From contig CAZHEH010000014.1 of assembly GCA_964531695.1 (NCBI GenBank), positions 11,949 through 75,948 of the forward strand: a DNA stretch of 64,000 nucleotides, given 5' to 3'. The stretch comes from JAGXKT01 sp964531695. Lineage in GTDB: Bacteria > Planctomycetota > Phycisphaerae > SM23-33. The stretch's first letter is position 1; each line of letters begins with the position of its first letter. The notes below the pieces were generated by a model. That model did no database searches. It saw nothing but the letters and a program-made list of their open reading frames with translations, and had not been told where the DNA came from. The position numbers and the translations under genes were made by a program. Below, piece by piece: positions 42,501 through 49,506 of the stretch.

Positions 42501-42816
42501 GGACGTCGGGCCGGTCAGCGTCCGCGAGTTGAACCAGCACATGTACTGGTCGCTGGGGCGGAAGATCCTTGCCGGCGCGCGGATCGTGGCCGAGCATCCG
42601 AGCTTCCACATCATCCATATCACCAACTTCAAGTGCGGGCCGGACTCGTTCATCAAGCACTTCATCGGGCGGGCTTGCGGAGGGCCGTTCCTGACGCTTC
42701 AGATGGACGCACACAGCAACGACGCGGGCATCATGACCCGCTGCGAGGCCTACCTGGACTCCAAGGGAATCCTCCGCCCCTGGCGGAGCGACAAACCGGT
42801 GGCGGCTCCGGCGTGA
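39568..42816 (+). CDS. Double-ASKHA CoA-substrate dehydratase activase with DUF2229 region (assembly gap inside)
   Basis: A large BadF/BadG/HgdC-type ATPase. Two ASKHA activase units lie in tandem: GIDIGAVSATAAV with EMGGETSKYLLL and NGDCAAGTGAFLDQQAG, then GVDIGSVSTNVVV with EIGGQDSKFISLD and NDACAAGTGSFLEERA. After the 100-N gap come a Cys-rich motif (FTCKGCSNHCRIQEF, GDKCSDRYRKQ) and the DUF2229/HgdB-like part (VGIPRTMFAIEQMPFW, VAEPCFPIIVAHGH). The family activates radical 2-hydroxyacyl-CoA dehydratases or benzoyl-CoA-type reductases by ATP-driven electron transfer in anaerobes. The dehydratase is not in the window. An ATG at 39556 is also in frame. The true length is unknown because of the gap. 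Confidence 0.87.
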   Translation: MRCYAGIDIGAVSATAAVIADEDLGPSVGPLRRHGRCAAGAGWLYVLDYRRTRGRPLETATEFLEGIAEAVGRNAVAGLRLTGSGSKMAAAKLQAPTVNEFRAAASGLAALGVRARCVFEMGGETSKYLLLERTDSGGYGITDYATNGDCAAGTGAFLDQQAGRLQYDIEQVGEIVLGTERTASIAGRCSVFAKSDMIHAQQKGYSPAEVLRGLCDAVARNFRAAVVRSHPIEPPVALIGGVASNAAVVRAMREAFELGEDDLFVPEAYAHVGAAGAAFEAARAGTEEGLSHLSDLQAASDTAHGTFPTQEPLAMDRVILLRDRDVAYEPPPAGEPIEAYLGVDIGSVSTNVVVVDPDGQLVTEIYTRTQGRPIEVVADALRQIEREWGDRLVIRGAGTTGSGRELIGALIGADTVNDEITAHKTGATFVGQRMLDGRVPDTIFEIGGQDSKFISLDRGVVVDFTMNDACAAGTGSFLEERAEELDIAIKGQFAELALASEAPIRLGERCTVFMERDVNSYMQRGAETADLVAGLAYSVVYNYINRVVRGRHIGDTIFFQGGTAYNDAVAAAFAAVTGSEIIVPPHNGVIGAIGAALLAKDXXXXXXXXXXXXXXXXXXXXXXXXXXXXXXXXXXKAEGARAGADGAEAGAYVSDLVEQMSGAAGGAEPASTSRFRGWDMSKVDYTLREFTCKGCSNHCRIQEFTVEGEKTYWGDKCSDRYRKQAKAEREPVIDDLFALREQWLLDESGLPDVPADAPTVGIPRTMFAIEQMPFWRTLLARLGYRTVLSDATNRHIVQAGGDAVVAEPCFPIIVAHGHVADLERKGVDWILLPNIVSMETQWLHTESHLCPWHQTLPFVVRRAPKLSHLMDRFLTPTVRFREGRPGVCRTLQEFFRPLGKDKKTVSRAVRAAFAAQDRFEDDRLAAGREALATLERTGEPAAVIVGRPYNVHDDGVNLAVPRKLRELYGVNCIPLDFLDVGPVSVRELNQHMYWSLGRKILAGARIVAEHPSFHIIHITNFKCGPDSFIKHFIGRACGGPFLTLQMDAHSNDAGIMTRCEAYLDSKGILRPWRSDKPVAAPA
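41373..41472. other. Assembly gap of exactly 100 N
   Basis: A run of 100 N inside the activase gene, the conventional size for a scaffold gap of unknown length. The coding frame matches on both sides, but 100 is not a multiple of three in codons, so this says nothing about the real size. The missing piece falls between the second ASKHA unit and the Cys-rich motif. Confidence 0.99.
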
Positions 42817-42833
42817 GACACGGGCGAGGGGAA

Positions 42834-42862
42834 TTGACACGACACCCGGCGGCCCCTACCGT
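42834..42862 (+). promoter_or_regulatory. Promoter of the Gfo/Idh/MocA-like gene
   Basis: TTGACA (42834-42839), a 17-base spacer and TACCGT (42857-42862). The predicted start is near 42869; GGGGGAAGGA follows before the ATG at 42895. Confidence 0.65.
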
Positions 42863-42894
42863 GCGCCGCGCCGGGGGAAGGACCGGCAACGACC

Positions 42895-44022
42895 ATGAGC
42901 AGTGAGCCCTTGCCAGTCGCGGTAATCGGCGTCGGCGGCGTCGGAAGCATGACGCTTCGGGCCTTGAACGGCATCGACCGCGTAAAGGTCGTGGGTATCT
43001 CGGACCGGGACCCGGCGGCCGTCGAGCCGTGGGCTCGCGAAACGGGCGTTCCCGGCTACACGGACAACCGCTCGCTGATCGCCGAGACGCGCCCGGCCGC
43101 CGTCTTCCTGGCCGTGCCGCCACACGCCGTGCCGCCCCTCGTTGGCGCGTGCGCCGATCGCCGCATCCACGTGTGGACGGAGGCCCCGCCCGCGCGGAAC
43201 CTGGACGAGGCCGTCGCCATGGTCCGCCGGATGGACGAGGCGGGGCTGAAGCTTGCCGTCGGCACGCAGCGCCGCTTCGCCGCCACCTACCGCCGCGCCT
43301 TCGAGCTGCGGCACCGGCTCGGGCAGATCTTCCTCGGACGCGCACACTACCTGTTCAACTGGGGCCCGCGGCTCGGCTGGCGCGGCGCCGCCGCCTCCGC
43401 CGGCGGCGGCGCGTTGATCGAGCTGGGCTATCACCCCATCGACCTGATGCTGTGGCTCCGCGGGCTGCCCGAGCAGGTCTACGGCTTGTCGGCGCTGGGG
43501 AACCGTCCCGCTGAGCATGCCCCGGACGGCGGCGCCCTGCCCGTCTATGACACGGACGACACGGCCGCGGCCATCCTCCGCTACGCCGACGGCGCCATGG
43601 CCACCGTCGTCACCACCCGCTCCAGCGGACCGGTCAGCGAGGAACTGTGCCTGCACGGGCGGCGCGGGTCGCTTCGGGCCGACGGCGGACACTGCCTGCT
43701 CCGCGACCCGGACGGCAATCTTCTCGACAGCGCCGAGGATGATTCTGCGCCCGTCGAGACCTTCCGCCGGCAGGCACGGGCGTTCGTCTCGGCCGTGGCG
43801 AGCGGCGCGACCCGCTACGAGGCGTCCGGGCGGGAGAACCTGCTGAACCTGGCGGTCGTCGAGGCGATCTACCTGTCCGACCGGACGAGCCAGCCCGAGA
43901 CGCCCCTCCGCCTGCTGCGGAACCACGGGCTGAGCGTCGAAGGGTGCCTGGGCCTTCGCCCCATCGAGGAAGTGGACGAGGAGGTCGACCTGCCGCCGGA
44001 CGAGACCGAGGGCGAAACATGA
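42895..44022 (+). CDS. Gfo/Idh/MocA-type oxidoreductase with altered catalytic motif
   Basis: A 375-residue protein with the NAD(P)-binding motif VAVIGVGGVGSMTLRAL at the N-terminus and the alpha/beta substrate domain (YLFNWGPRLGWRG, GGGALIELGYHPIDLMLWL). The usual catalytic EKP motif reads WTEAPPARNL, so the Lys is replaced by Ala. The HPIDL motif near the active site is kept. It may therefore not be a standard dehydrogenase. The stop overlaps the start of the LigD-type gene by four bases. Confidence 0.85.
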   Translation: MSSEPLPVAVIGVGGVGSMTLRALNGIDRVKVVGISDRDPAAVEPWARETGVPGYTDNRSLIAETRPAAVFLAVPPHAVPPLVGACADRRIHVWTEAPPARNLDEAVAMVRRMDEAGLKLAVGTQRRFAATYRRAFELRHRLGQIFLGRAHYLFNWGPRLGWRGAAASAGGGALIELGYHPIDLMLWLRGLPEQVYGLSALGNRPAEHAPDGGALPVYDTDDTAAAILRYADGAMATVVTTRSSGPVSEELCLHGRRGSLRADGGHCLLRDPDGNLLDSAEDDSAPVETFRRQARAFVSAVASGATRYEASGRENLLNLAVVEAIYLSDRTSQPETPLRLLRNHGLSVEGCLGLRPIEEVDEEVDLPPDETEGET

Positions 44023-44624
44023 GCCGCGAAGACGCGCTGGAGACGTACCGGTCCAAGCGGGATTTCGCCCAGAGCCCCGAGCCGCCCGGCGACAAGGGCG
44101 CGTCGGACCAGGACAAGCGGATCTGGGTCATCCAGAAGCACCAGGCCCGCAACCTGCACTACGACCTGCGAATCGAGATCGACGGCGTGCTCAAGTCCTG
44201 GGCCGTGCCCAAGGGACCGTCCACCGATCCCTCTGTCAAGCGGCTCGCCACGCCCACGGAGGACCACCCCATGGACTACGCCGACTTCGAGGGCGTGATC
44301 CCCGAAGGCGAATACGGCGGCGGGACGGTGATCGTGTGGGACGCCGGACGCTACCGCAACCTCCGCACCGACGAGGACGGCAAAGAGATGCCGATGCCCG
44401 CCTGCTACGAAGACGGCAAGATCGAAGTCTCGCTTGCGGGCCGGAAGCTTCGCGGCGGCTACGTGCTGATCCGCACGGGCAAGGACAAGTCCGGCCGGTA
44501 TCGCTGGCTGCTCAAAAAGATCAAGGACGATCAGGCCGATAATCCCGTCAGCCCCGAGCCGCGGAGCGTCCTGACCGGCCGGACGCTCGAAGAGGTCGCG
44601 GCCGAGGAAGGCCCCGCCGGCTGA
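44019..44624 (+). CDS. Stand-alone LigD-type 3'-phosphoesterase domain
   Basis: A 201-residue protein that is only the 3'-phosphoesterase module of bacterial NHEJ ligase D. Motifs are WVIQKHQARNLHYDLRIEI and LKSWAVPKGPS, DHPMDYADFEGVIPEGEYGG and GTVIVWD; the His/Arg/Asp residues of these blocks bind manganese and phosphate. It would trim 3'-phosphate or ribonucleotide ends during end joining. No Ku or ligase gene is adjacent. The start is coupled (ATGA) to the oxidoreductase gene. Confidence 0.9.
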   Translation: MSREDALETYRSKRDFAQSPEPPGDKGASDQDKRIWVIQKHQARNLHYDLRIEIDGVLKSWAVPKGPSTDPSVKRLATPTEDHPMDYADFEGVIPEGEYGGGTVIVWDAGRYRNLRTDEDGKEMPMPACYEDGKIEVSLAGRKLRGGYVLIRTGKDKSGRYRWLLKKIKDDQADNPVSPEPRSVLTGRTLEEVAAEEGPAG

Positions 44625-44685
44625 ACGAAGCGCCGGCGCGCCGCCGGGCCGGGATGGGCCCTACCCAGACGGACGTTTTTTGCCC

Positions 44686-44714
44686 TTGCGGCCCTTGTTG
44701 CCCTGCGGTATTGT
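44686..44714 (+). promoter_or_regulatory. Possible promoter of the cohesin-dockerin gene
   Basis: TTGCGG (44686-44691), a 17-base spacer and TATTGT (44709-44714). The leader to the ATG at 44828 would be about 107 bases. The ribosome binding site AAGGAG lies nine bases before the ATG. Confidence 0.5.
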
Positions 44715-44827
44715 CCCTATGTGATCCACTTCGCAGCCAAGAACGACAGGAACGACATTTGGTTGTCGCCGACCCGATCGACTCGCCGAGCCGCACGGCC
44801 CGACAGGTCGCAATAAGGAGTACGGGC

Positions 44828-46648
44828 ATGAAGACCTCCTCCCGCCCGCGGAATCGAGCCGCGGCCCCTCGCCTCGCGTGTTGCGCCTGTTTGATCTTCG
44901 CGATCTGCGCCATCGCCACACCGGCCGCCGCCGCACCGGAAGTCCTCGGCGGGCGACGGGACATGATGCAGGGCGACACGCAGCTCGTGCCGGTCATCCT
45001 CAACAACGCCGCCGGGCTAAGCAACATCAACGTGACCGTCCGGTGGGACACGGCCGTCGTGCGAGCCCTGGAAAACCCCCGCCGCGGCAGCATCGTCCAA
45101 AAGGCCCTGTTCGAGGCGGACATTTCCCGTCCGGGCACGGCCAAGATGGGCTTTGCGCGAGGCAAGAATCTCGGTGTTCAGCGGGGCGTGCTCGCCTACC
45201 TCCACTTCCGCGCCGTCGGCGAGCCGGGTGAACACACCATCCTGGATATCACCGTAACGACGGCCGCCGACGAAAAGGAGCAACCCCTGAACGTGGTCGT
45301 GGCGGACGGTTGCGTCTGCATCGTACACCCCGGCGGCGTCGTGTCGGGCGACCCCGACATGGACGGGCGCGTGACCGCGCTCGACGCATGGATCGCGCTG
45401 ATGATCTCCGTCGGAAAGGAGGCCGAGTTGGCCCGTCGCGGCATCGACGTCGCCCGCGCGAAGAGGGTCTGCGACGTGGACGGGGCCACGGGGGTCACCT
45501 CGACCGACGCTGCGAAGATTCTACGTATGGCCGCCCAGGCCGTCGTCCAGGGCGGCAAGCCCGGCACGCGGACGAGCATCACCGGGAGTTGCTCGTGCAT
45601 CGATCCGCCCGTGATCGACCAACCACCCGAGGACATCCGTCGCGACGACGACACCATCGCCGACAAGGTCGACCAGCACGGCGGCGACGAGAACACCGAG
45701 CAGGCCGTCGCCGACGCCATGAACTGGCTCGCCCGGCATCAGGAAGAGGACGGCCACTGGGACTGCCGCAAGTACGGTGGCCACAGCTACGACACGGCCG
45801 TGACGGGCTTGGCGCTGCTGACCTTCCTCGGCCACGGCAACAGCGAGGCCGGCGGCAAGTACCAGGACACCGTCACTCGTGCCATCGACTGGCTCATCGC
45901 CCAACAGAAGGACAACGGTTTGGTCTGCGACTCCTCAAACGCGCGGACGCAGGCCTACAGCCACGCGATCGCCGGCATGGCGCTGTCCGAGGCCGCCGCG
46001 ATGGGCGGCAGGGCCCGCACACGGGCGGCCGCACAGAAAGCCCTGGACTACGCGGTCAACGTCCATCCGACCAAGAAGGACGGCAAGGTGATGTGGCGCT
46101 ACCGGGCCAAGGAAGGCGGCGGCGACCTCTCCGTCCAGGGCTGGTACATCATGCACATGCACTCGGCCCAGTTGGCCCGGCTGCCCGTGCCGGCCGACAT
46201 CCTGCCCGGCGCCGCGGCGTTCCTCGAAACATTGCGGATAGAGACGCCGGAGGGCATTGCGTATGGCTACACGTCGGCGTCCGGGCCCAGCGCACGCCTA
46301 GCCGCCATCGGCGCCCTCGGGCGCATCTACACCGACGGAAAGGAAGTCGGCGAGAGCATCAAGTACTTCGTCGCAACGGAAGGCACGCCGGACTGGGACG
46401 ACTGCGACTTGTACTACTGGTACTACGGCACGCTGGCCTCGTTCCAGCACGGCGGCGACCAGTGGTGGACCTGGAACGACGCGATGAAGAAGGCCCTCGT
46501 CGAGAACCAGCGAGAGGGCGAACCCGACGTGGACGGCTCCTGGGACCCCCGAGGCGACTATGCCTTCAACTGGGGCCGGGTCGGATCGACCGCGCTGTCC
46601 ACCCTCTGCCTCGAGGTCTACTACCGGTACGAGCAGCGGAGACGATAG
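44828..46648 (+). CDS. Secreted cohesin-dockerin protein with alpha/alpha-barrel repeat domain
   Basis: A 606-residue exported protein. Signal peptide LACCACLIFAICAIATPAAA. Residues about 38-165 resemble a cohesin (TQLVPVILNNAAGLSNINVT, TAVVRALENPRRG, GVLAYLHFRAVGEPG). Residues about 170-240 have a dockerin-type pair of calcium loops (GDPDMDGRVTALDAWIALMI, CDVDGATGVTSTDAAKILRM). The C-terminal 300 residues are prenyltransferase/squalene-cyclase-type helical repeats (MNWLARHQEEDGHWDC with its QxxDGxW turn, YDTAVTGLALLTFLGHG). Carrying both cohesin and dockerin lets it bind and be bound. A second cohesin gene follows at once. Confidence 0.82.
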   Translation: MKTSSRPRNRAAAPRLACCACLIFAICAIATPAAAAPEVLGGRRDMMQGDTQLVPVILNNAAGLSNINVTVRWDTAVVRALENPRRGSIVQKALFEADISRPGTAKMGFARGKNLGVQRGVLAYLHFRAVGEPGEHTILDITVTTAADEKEQPLNVVVADGCVCIVHPGGVVSGDPDMDGRVTALDAWIALMISVGKEAELARRGIDVARAKRVCDVDGATGVTSTDAAKILRMAAQAVVQGGKPGTRTSITGSCSCIDPPVIDQPPEDIRRDDDTIADKVDQHGGDENTEQAVADAMNWLARHQEEDGHWDCRKYGGHSYDTAVTGLALLTFLGHGNSEAGGKYQDTVTRAIDWLIAQQKDNGLVCDSSNARTQAYSHAIAGMALSEAAAMGGRARTRAAAQKALDYAVNVHPTKKDGKVMWRYRAKEGGGDLSVQGWYIMHMHSAQLARLPVPADILPGAAAFLETLRIETPEGIAYGYTSASGPSARLAAIGALGRIYTDGKEVGESIKYFVATEGTPDWDDCDLYYWYYGTLASFQHGGDQWWTWNDAMKKALVENQREGEPDVDGSWDPRGDYAFNWGRVGSTALSTLCLEVYYRYEQRRR

Positions 46649-46688
46649 CCCATAGCCGGCCGCGCGCAGCGGCCACGTGGAGAGCGAA

Positions 46689-47342
46689 ATGACACGCGCC
46701 AACACTGTCACATCCCGCAGCTTCCGCCGGTTCGCGTGCGCCGCGTGCGTACTGCTGCTGGCCACGGCCGCCCCGGCCGGCCCGATTGAGTTGGTCATCG
46801 CCGACGCGGAGGGCGGCCCCGGCGAGTCCGTCACGGTGCCCGTGACGGTCAAGGGCGTCAAGGGGGCCGTCAGCTTCCAGATGGCCGTCGAATACGACCC
46901 CGATGTTCTCGAGCCCGAGGGGGCCGAGGTCGGCGAGATGATCGAGGGCGGAATGGCCGAGACCGACGCCGAGACGGAGGAGGGCAAGCTCGGCGTCACG
47001 GTCGCGATCAGTCCGGGGCTCGAGGAAGACGAGGGGCAGTTTCTCACGTTGACCTTCAAGGTCGTCGGCGACAGCGGCGATGCCAGCGAGCTAACGCCCG
47101 TCGATGTCGAGGCGCATACGGACGAAGACGGCTTCCCGCAGATCCTCGTCGCCTCCGCCGATGCCGGCGAGTTCAAGGTCACCGGCGGAACGGGCCCGTG
47201 GATCTGGATCATCGTGGCCGTCGGCGCCGTGGTCGTGATCGTCCTGATCATCGTCATCGTCAAACTCGCCGGCAAGAAGCCCCCGGCCGGCGGCCAGCCC
47301 ATGGGACAGCCGTACGGCCCGCCGCAACAGCCGCAGCAGTAG
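46689..47342 (+). CDS. Membrane-anchored cohesin-domain protein
   Basis: A 217-residue protein with a signal peptide (FACAACVLLLATAAPAGP), a cohesin-like beta-sandwich (GGPGESVTVPVTVKGVKGAV, FQMAVEYDPDVLEPEG, GQFLTLTFKVVGDSG) and a C-terminal membrane helix (WIWIIVAVGAVVVIVLIIVI). A Pro/Gln/Gly-rich cytoplasmic tail follows. The layout is that of a surface anchor that could hold dockerin proteins such as the one encoded 41 bases upstream. The ATG at 46689 has GGAG seven bases before it. Confidence 0.82.
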   Translation: MTRANTVTSRSFRRFACAACVLLLATAAPAGPIELVIADAEGGPGESVTVPVTVKGVKGAVSFQMAVEYDPDVLEPEGAEVGEMIEGGMAETDAETEEGKLGVTVAISPGLEEDEGQFLTLTFKVVGDSGDASELTPVDVEAHTDEDGFPQILVASADAGEFKVTGGTGPWIWIIVAVGAVVVIVLIIVIVKLAGKKPPAGGQPMGQPYGPPQQPQQ

Positions 47343-47361
47343 CGGTCGGAAGGAAGCGCGC

Positions 47362-47847
47362 ATGCCCCCCCCAACGCCCACGTTCCGTTCCAGCCGGGCG
47401 ACGGCGTGGTGCGTCTGCGCCGCGCTAGCGCTGGCCTTGCCCGCCTGCGAGGACACCGGCCGCGACGATTCCGACTCGGCCGGCGATGCTCCGGCTGAAA
47501 CGGAAGCGCCACGCACCACCGTGCGGCGGGTCTCGCCGTCCCGGGCCGCCGAGATGGTCCGAACCCGTCCGGACGTGGTCGTGCTCGACTGCCGCCCACG
47601 TTCGGCCTACGAAGAAGAACACCTGCCCGGCGCCGTCCACCTGAACCCGTTCGTCCGCGAGGAGTCGCTGGTGGAATGCCTGGACGAGTTGGAACGGGAA
47701 ACGACGTACCTGCTCTACTGCATCAAGGGCAAACGCAGCGCCGAGATCGCCGACCGCATGGCCGGAATGGGCTTCGATCACGTCTTCGTCGTCGATGACG
47801 CCGGCTTCGAGCAGCTCATCGCCGCCCTTGAAGAACCCCCCTCCTGA
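47362..47847 (+). CDS. Rhodanese-domain lipoprotein
   Basis: A 161-residue protein. Signal peptide with lipobox LALALPACED (Cys at the +1 position). The single rhodanese domain has VVVLDCRPRSAYEEEHLPGA and the active-site loop CIKGKRSAEIADRMAGMG with the catalytic Cys. It would carry sulfur or cyanide-type sulfurtransferase activity in the periplasm, attached to a membrane. It follows the cohesin gene by 19 bases and closes the plus-strand run before the tRNA. Confidence 0.88.
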   Translation: MPPPTPTFRSSRATAWCVCAALALALPACEDTGRDDSDSAGDAPAETEAPRTTVRRVSPSRAAEMVRTRPDVVVLDCRPRSAYEEEHLPGAVHLNPFVREESLVECLDELERETTYLLYCIKGKRSAEIADRMAGMGFDHVFVVDDAGFEQLIAALEEPPS

Positions 47848-47868
47848 CCGCGTATCGTGCCGAGAGAG

Positions 47869-47916
47869 AGGATGGGGCCGCACGGGCGCCCTTGACCGAA
47901 CCGCCCGCCCCATCCT
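47869..47916 (+). terminator. Hairpin between rhodanese gene and tRNA
   Basis: AGGATGGGGC (47869-47878) pairs with GCCCCATCCT (47907-47916); inside, CGGGCG (47883-47888) pairs with CGCCCG (47902-47907 region). It sits 22 bases after the rhodanese stop. The tRNA promoter lies within its right half, so transcription terminates and restarts over the same bases. Confidence 0.5.
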
Positions 47917-47921
47917 ACATT
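47892..47921 (+). promoter_or_regulatory. tRNA-Thr promoter
   Basis: TTGACC (47892-47897), an 18-base spacer and TACATT (47916-47921). The predicted start near 47928 is five bases before the mature tRNA end. Confidence 0.55.
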
Positions 47922-47932
47922 GATCAACGGCC

Positions 47933-48004
47933 GCCAGCGTAGCTCAACGGCAGAGCACGGCTTTTGTAAAGCTGAGGTTGTCGGTTCGAATCCGACCGCT
48001 GGCT
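47933..48004 (+). tRNA. tRNA-Thr, anticodon TGT
   Basis: A full 72-base cloverleaf. Acceptor GCCAGCG/CGCTGGC, D arm GCTC/GAGC with GG in the loop, anticodon stem CGGCT/AGCTG with loop TTTGTAA (anticodon TGT), variable loop AGGTT, T arm GTCGG-TTCGAAT-CCGAC, discriminator T. CCA is not encoded. The integrase gene starts 114 bases downstream, so the 3' half is the probable attachment site of the element that fills the rest of the window. Confidence 0.96.
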
Positions 48005-48024
48005 GTTAACACAACCGACGCCGA

Positions 48025-48099
48025 CCGCGTACGTTACGCGGACCCGCAGATCATGCGGAGCGGCCGTAGCCCCGACAGAAAGCGAGTAGTACTACTCGC
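48025..48099. promoter_or_regulatory. Three inverted repeats between tRNA and integrase
   Basis: CCGCGTA-CGT-TACGCGG (48025-48041), CCGCA-GATCA-TGCGG (48044-48058) and the perfect 18-bp palindrome GCGAGTAGTACTACTCGC (48082-48099). The last ends 19 bases before the integrase GTG. They could be integrase arm sites, an excisionase or repressor operator, or a terminator for the tRNA (first repeat). Confidence 0.55.
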
Positions 48100-48117
48100 C
48101 TGGACGAGGAGACAGCC

Positions 48118-49443
48118 GTGACCGCAATAGCAAAATCCGCCGCAAAACGTACGAAGTCCGCCCGACGCGCCCGGCCGACACGCCGCACGCCGAAGCTTCG
48201 CCACCACAAGGCCAGTGGCCAGGGGTTCGTCCAGATCGACGGCCGATTCGTCTACCTGGGCAAGTACGACGACCCCGCCACGCAGCAGCGCTACCATCAG
48301 CTCATCGCCGAGTACCTCGCCGGCAAGCCCGTCGTGGACGACGCCGAGGCGACCCCCGTCGCCGAGGTCCTCGCCGGCTACCTCGAGCACGCCCGACGAT
48401 ACTACCTCGACGCCCGCGGCCGGCTCACGCCCGAGGTCCACCATGTTTGCTCTGCCGCCCGCATCGTCCGCCAGCTCTACGGCCGCGAGCGGGCAAGCGA
48501 CTTCGGCCCGCTGGCGCTGAAGGCCTGCCGCCAGCAGATGGTTGAGAAGGGCTGGTGCCGCCGACACGTCAACCAGCAGACGCAGCGCATCAAGCGGATC
48601 TTCCGCTGGGGGGCCGAGAACGAGCTCGTCGGCGGCGAGGTCTACCACGCCCTGCAGGCCGTCGCCGGCCTTCGCCGTGGCCGGACCGCGGCGCGCGAGT
48701 CGAGCAAGGTCACGCCCGTGCCGCCCGAGCGGATCGAGGCGGTCAAGCCCTACGTCTCCCGGCAGGTCTGGGCGATGATCCAGCTTCAGTTGGCCACCGC
48801 CGCCCGGCCGGGCGAGATCGTCCGGCTCCGCTCGTGTGATGTGGATCGCTCCGGGCGGGTCTGGTTCTATACGCCGGCCGAGCACAAGACCGCCTACCGC
48901 GGGCAGGAGCGGGTGATCTACCTCGGCCCGCGGGCCCAGCGGGTGCTCTCGCCGTTCCTGCTGCGGCCGGGCGATCGGCCGTGCTTCTCCCCGGCCGAGG
49001 CCGACGCCGAACGCCGCCAGGCCGCGCACCAGCAACGCGCCACGCCGCTGAGCTGCGGCAACACGCCGGGCTCGAACCGCCGCCGCCGGCCGCGGAAAGC
49101 CCCCGGCGAGGCGTACACCGTCGCCAGCTACCGGCGGGCGATTCGCGAGGCCCTCAAGAAGGCCTACCCGCCGCCGGGCGACCTGGCCCGCCGCGACGGC
49201 GAGCTGGTCAAGGAGTACCGCGCCCGCCTGACGGATGATGACCGCGAGGCGATCAAGGCATGGCACGCCGAGCACCACTGGCACCCGCACCAGCTCCGCC
49301 ACAACGCGGCCACCGAGCTGCGGAAGGAGTTCGGCCTGGAAACCGCCCGGATCATCCTCGGCCACCGCTCCCCGGCCGTGACCACCATCTACGCCGAGCA
49401 GGACCAGCAGAAGGCCGTCGAGGCGATGGAGAGGGTGGGGTGA
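48118..49443 (+). CDS. Tyrosine recombinase (integrase)
   Basis: A 441-residue phage-type integrase. A basic N-terminal arm-binding part (KRTKSARRARPTRRTPKLR, then GQGFVQIDGRFVYLGKYD) and a SAM-like core-binding part precede the catalytic domain. Catalytic residues are Arg in TAARPGEIVRL, Lys in the AEHKTAYRG strand, HQLRH, LGHRSPAVT and the nucleophile Tyr in TIYAEQ. It would insert the element at the adjacent tRNA-Thr gene. It has a Pro/Arg-rich insertion of about 60 residues before the HxLRH block. The GTG at 48118 follows GAGGAG. Confidence 0.93.
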   Translation: MTAIAKSAAKRTKSARRARPTRRTPKLRHHKASGQGFVQIDGRFVYLGKYDDPATQQRYHQLIAEYLAGKPVVDDAEATPVAEVLAGYLEHARRYYLDARGRLTPEVHHVCSAARIVRQLYGRERASDFGPLALKACRQQMVEKGWCRRHVNQQTQRIKRIFRWGAENELVGGEVYHALQAVAGLRRGRTAARESSKVTPVPPERIEAVKPYVSRQVWAMIQLQLATAARPGEIVRLRSCDVDRSGRVWFYTPAEHKTAYRGQERVIYLGPRAQRVLSPFLLRPGDRPCFSPAEADAERRQAAHQQRATPLSCGNTPGSNRRRRPRKAPGEAYTVASYRRAIREALKKAYPPPGDLARRDGELVKEYRARLTDDDREAIKAWHAEHHWHPHQLRHNAATELRKEFGLETARIILGHRSPAVTTIYAEQDQQKAVEAMERVG

Positions 49444-49506
49444 GCGCCCGGGCCGACCGGCGAGCTTGGCCATCAAGTTGCGAGGTGCTCGGCCGGTGTC
49501 AGCCGA

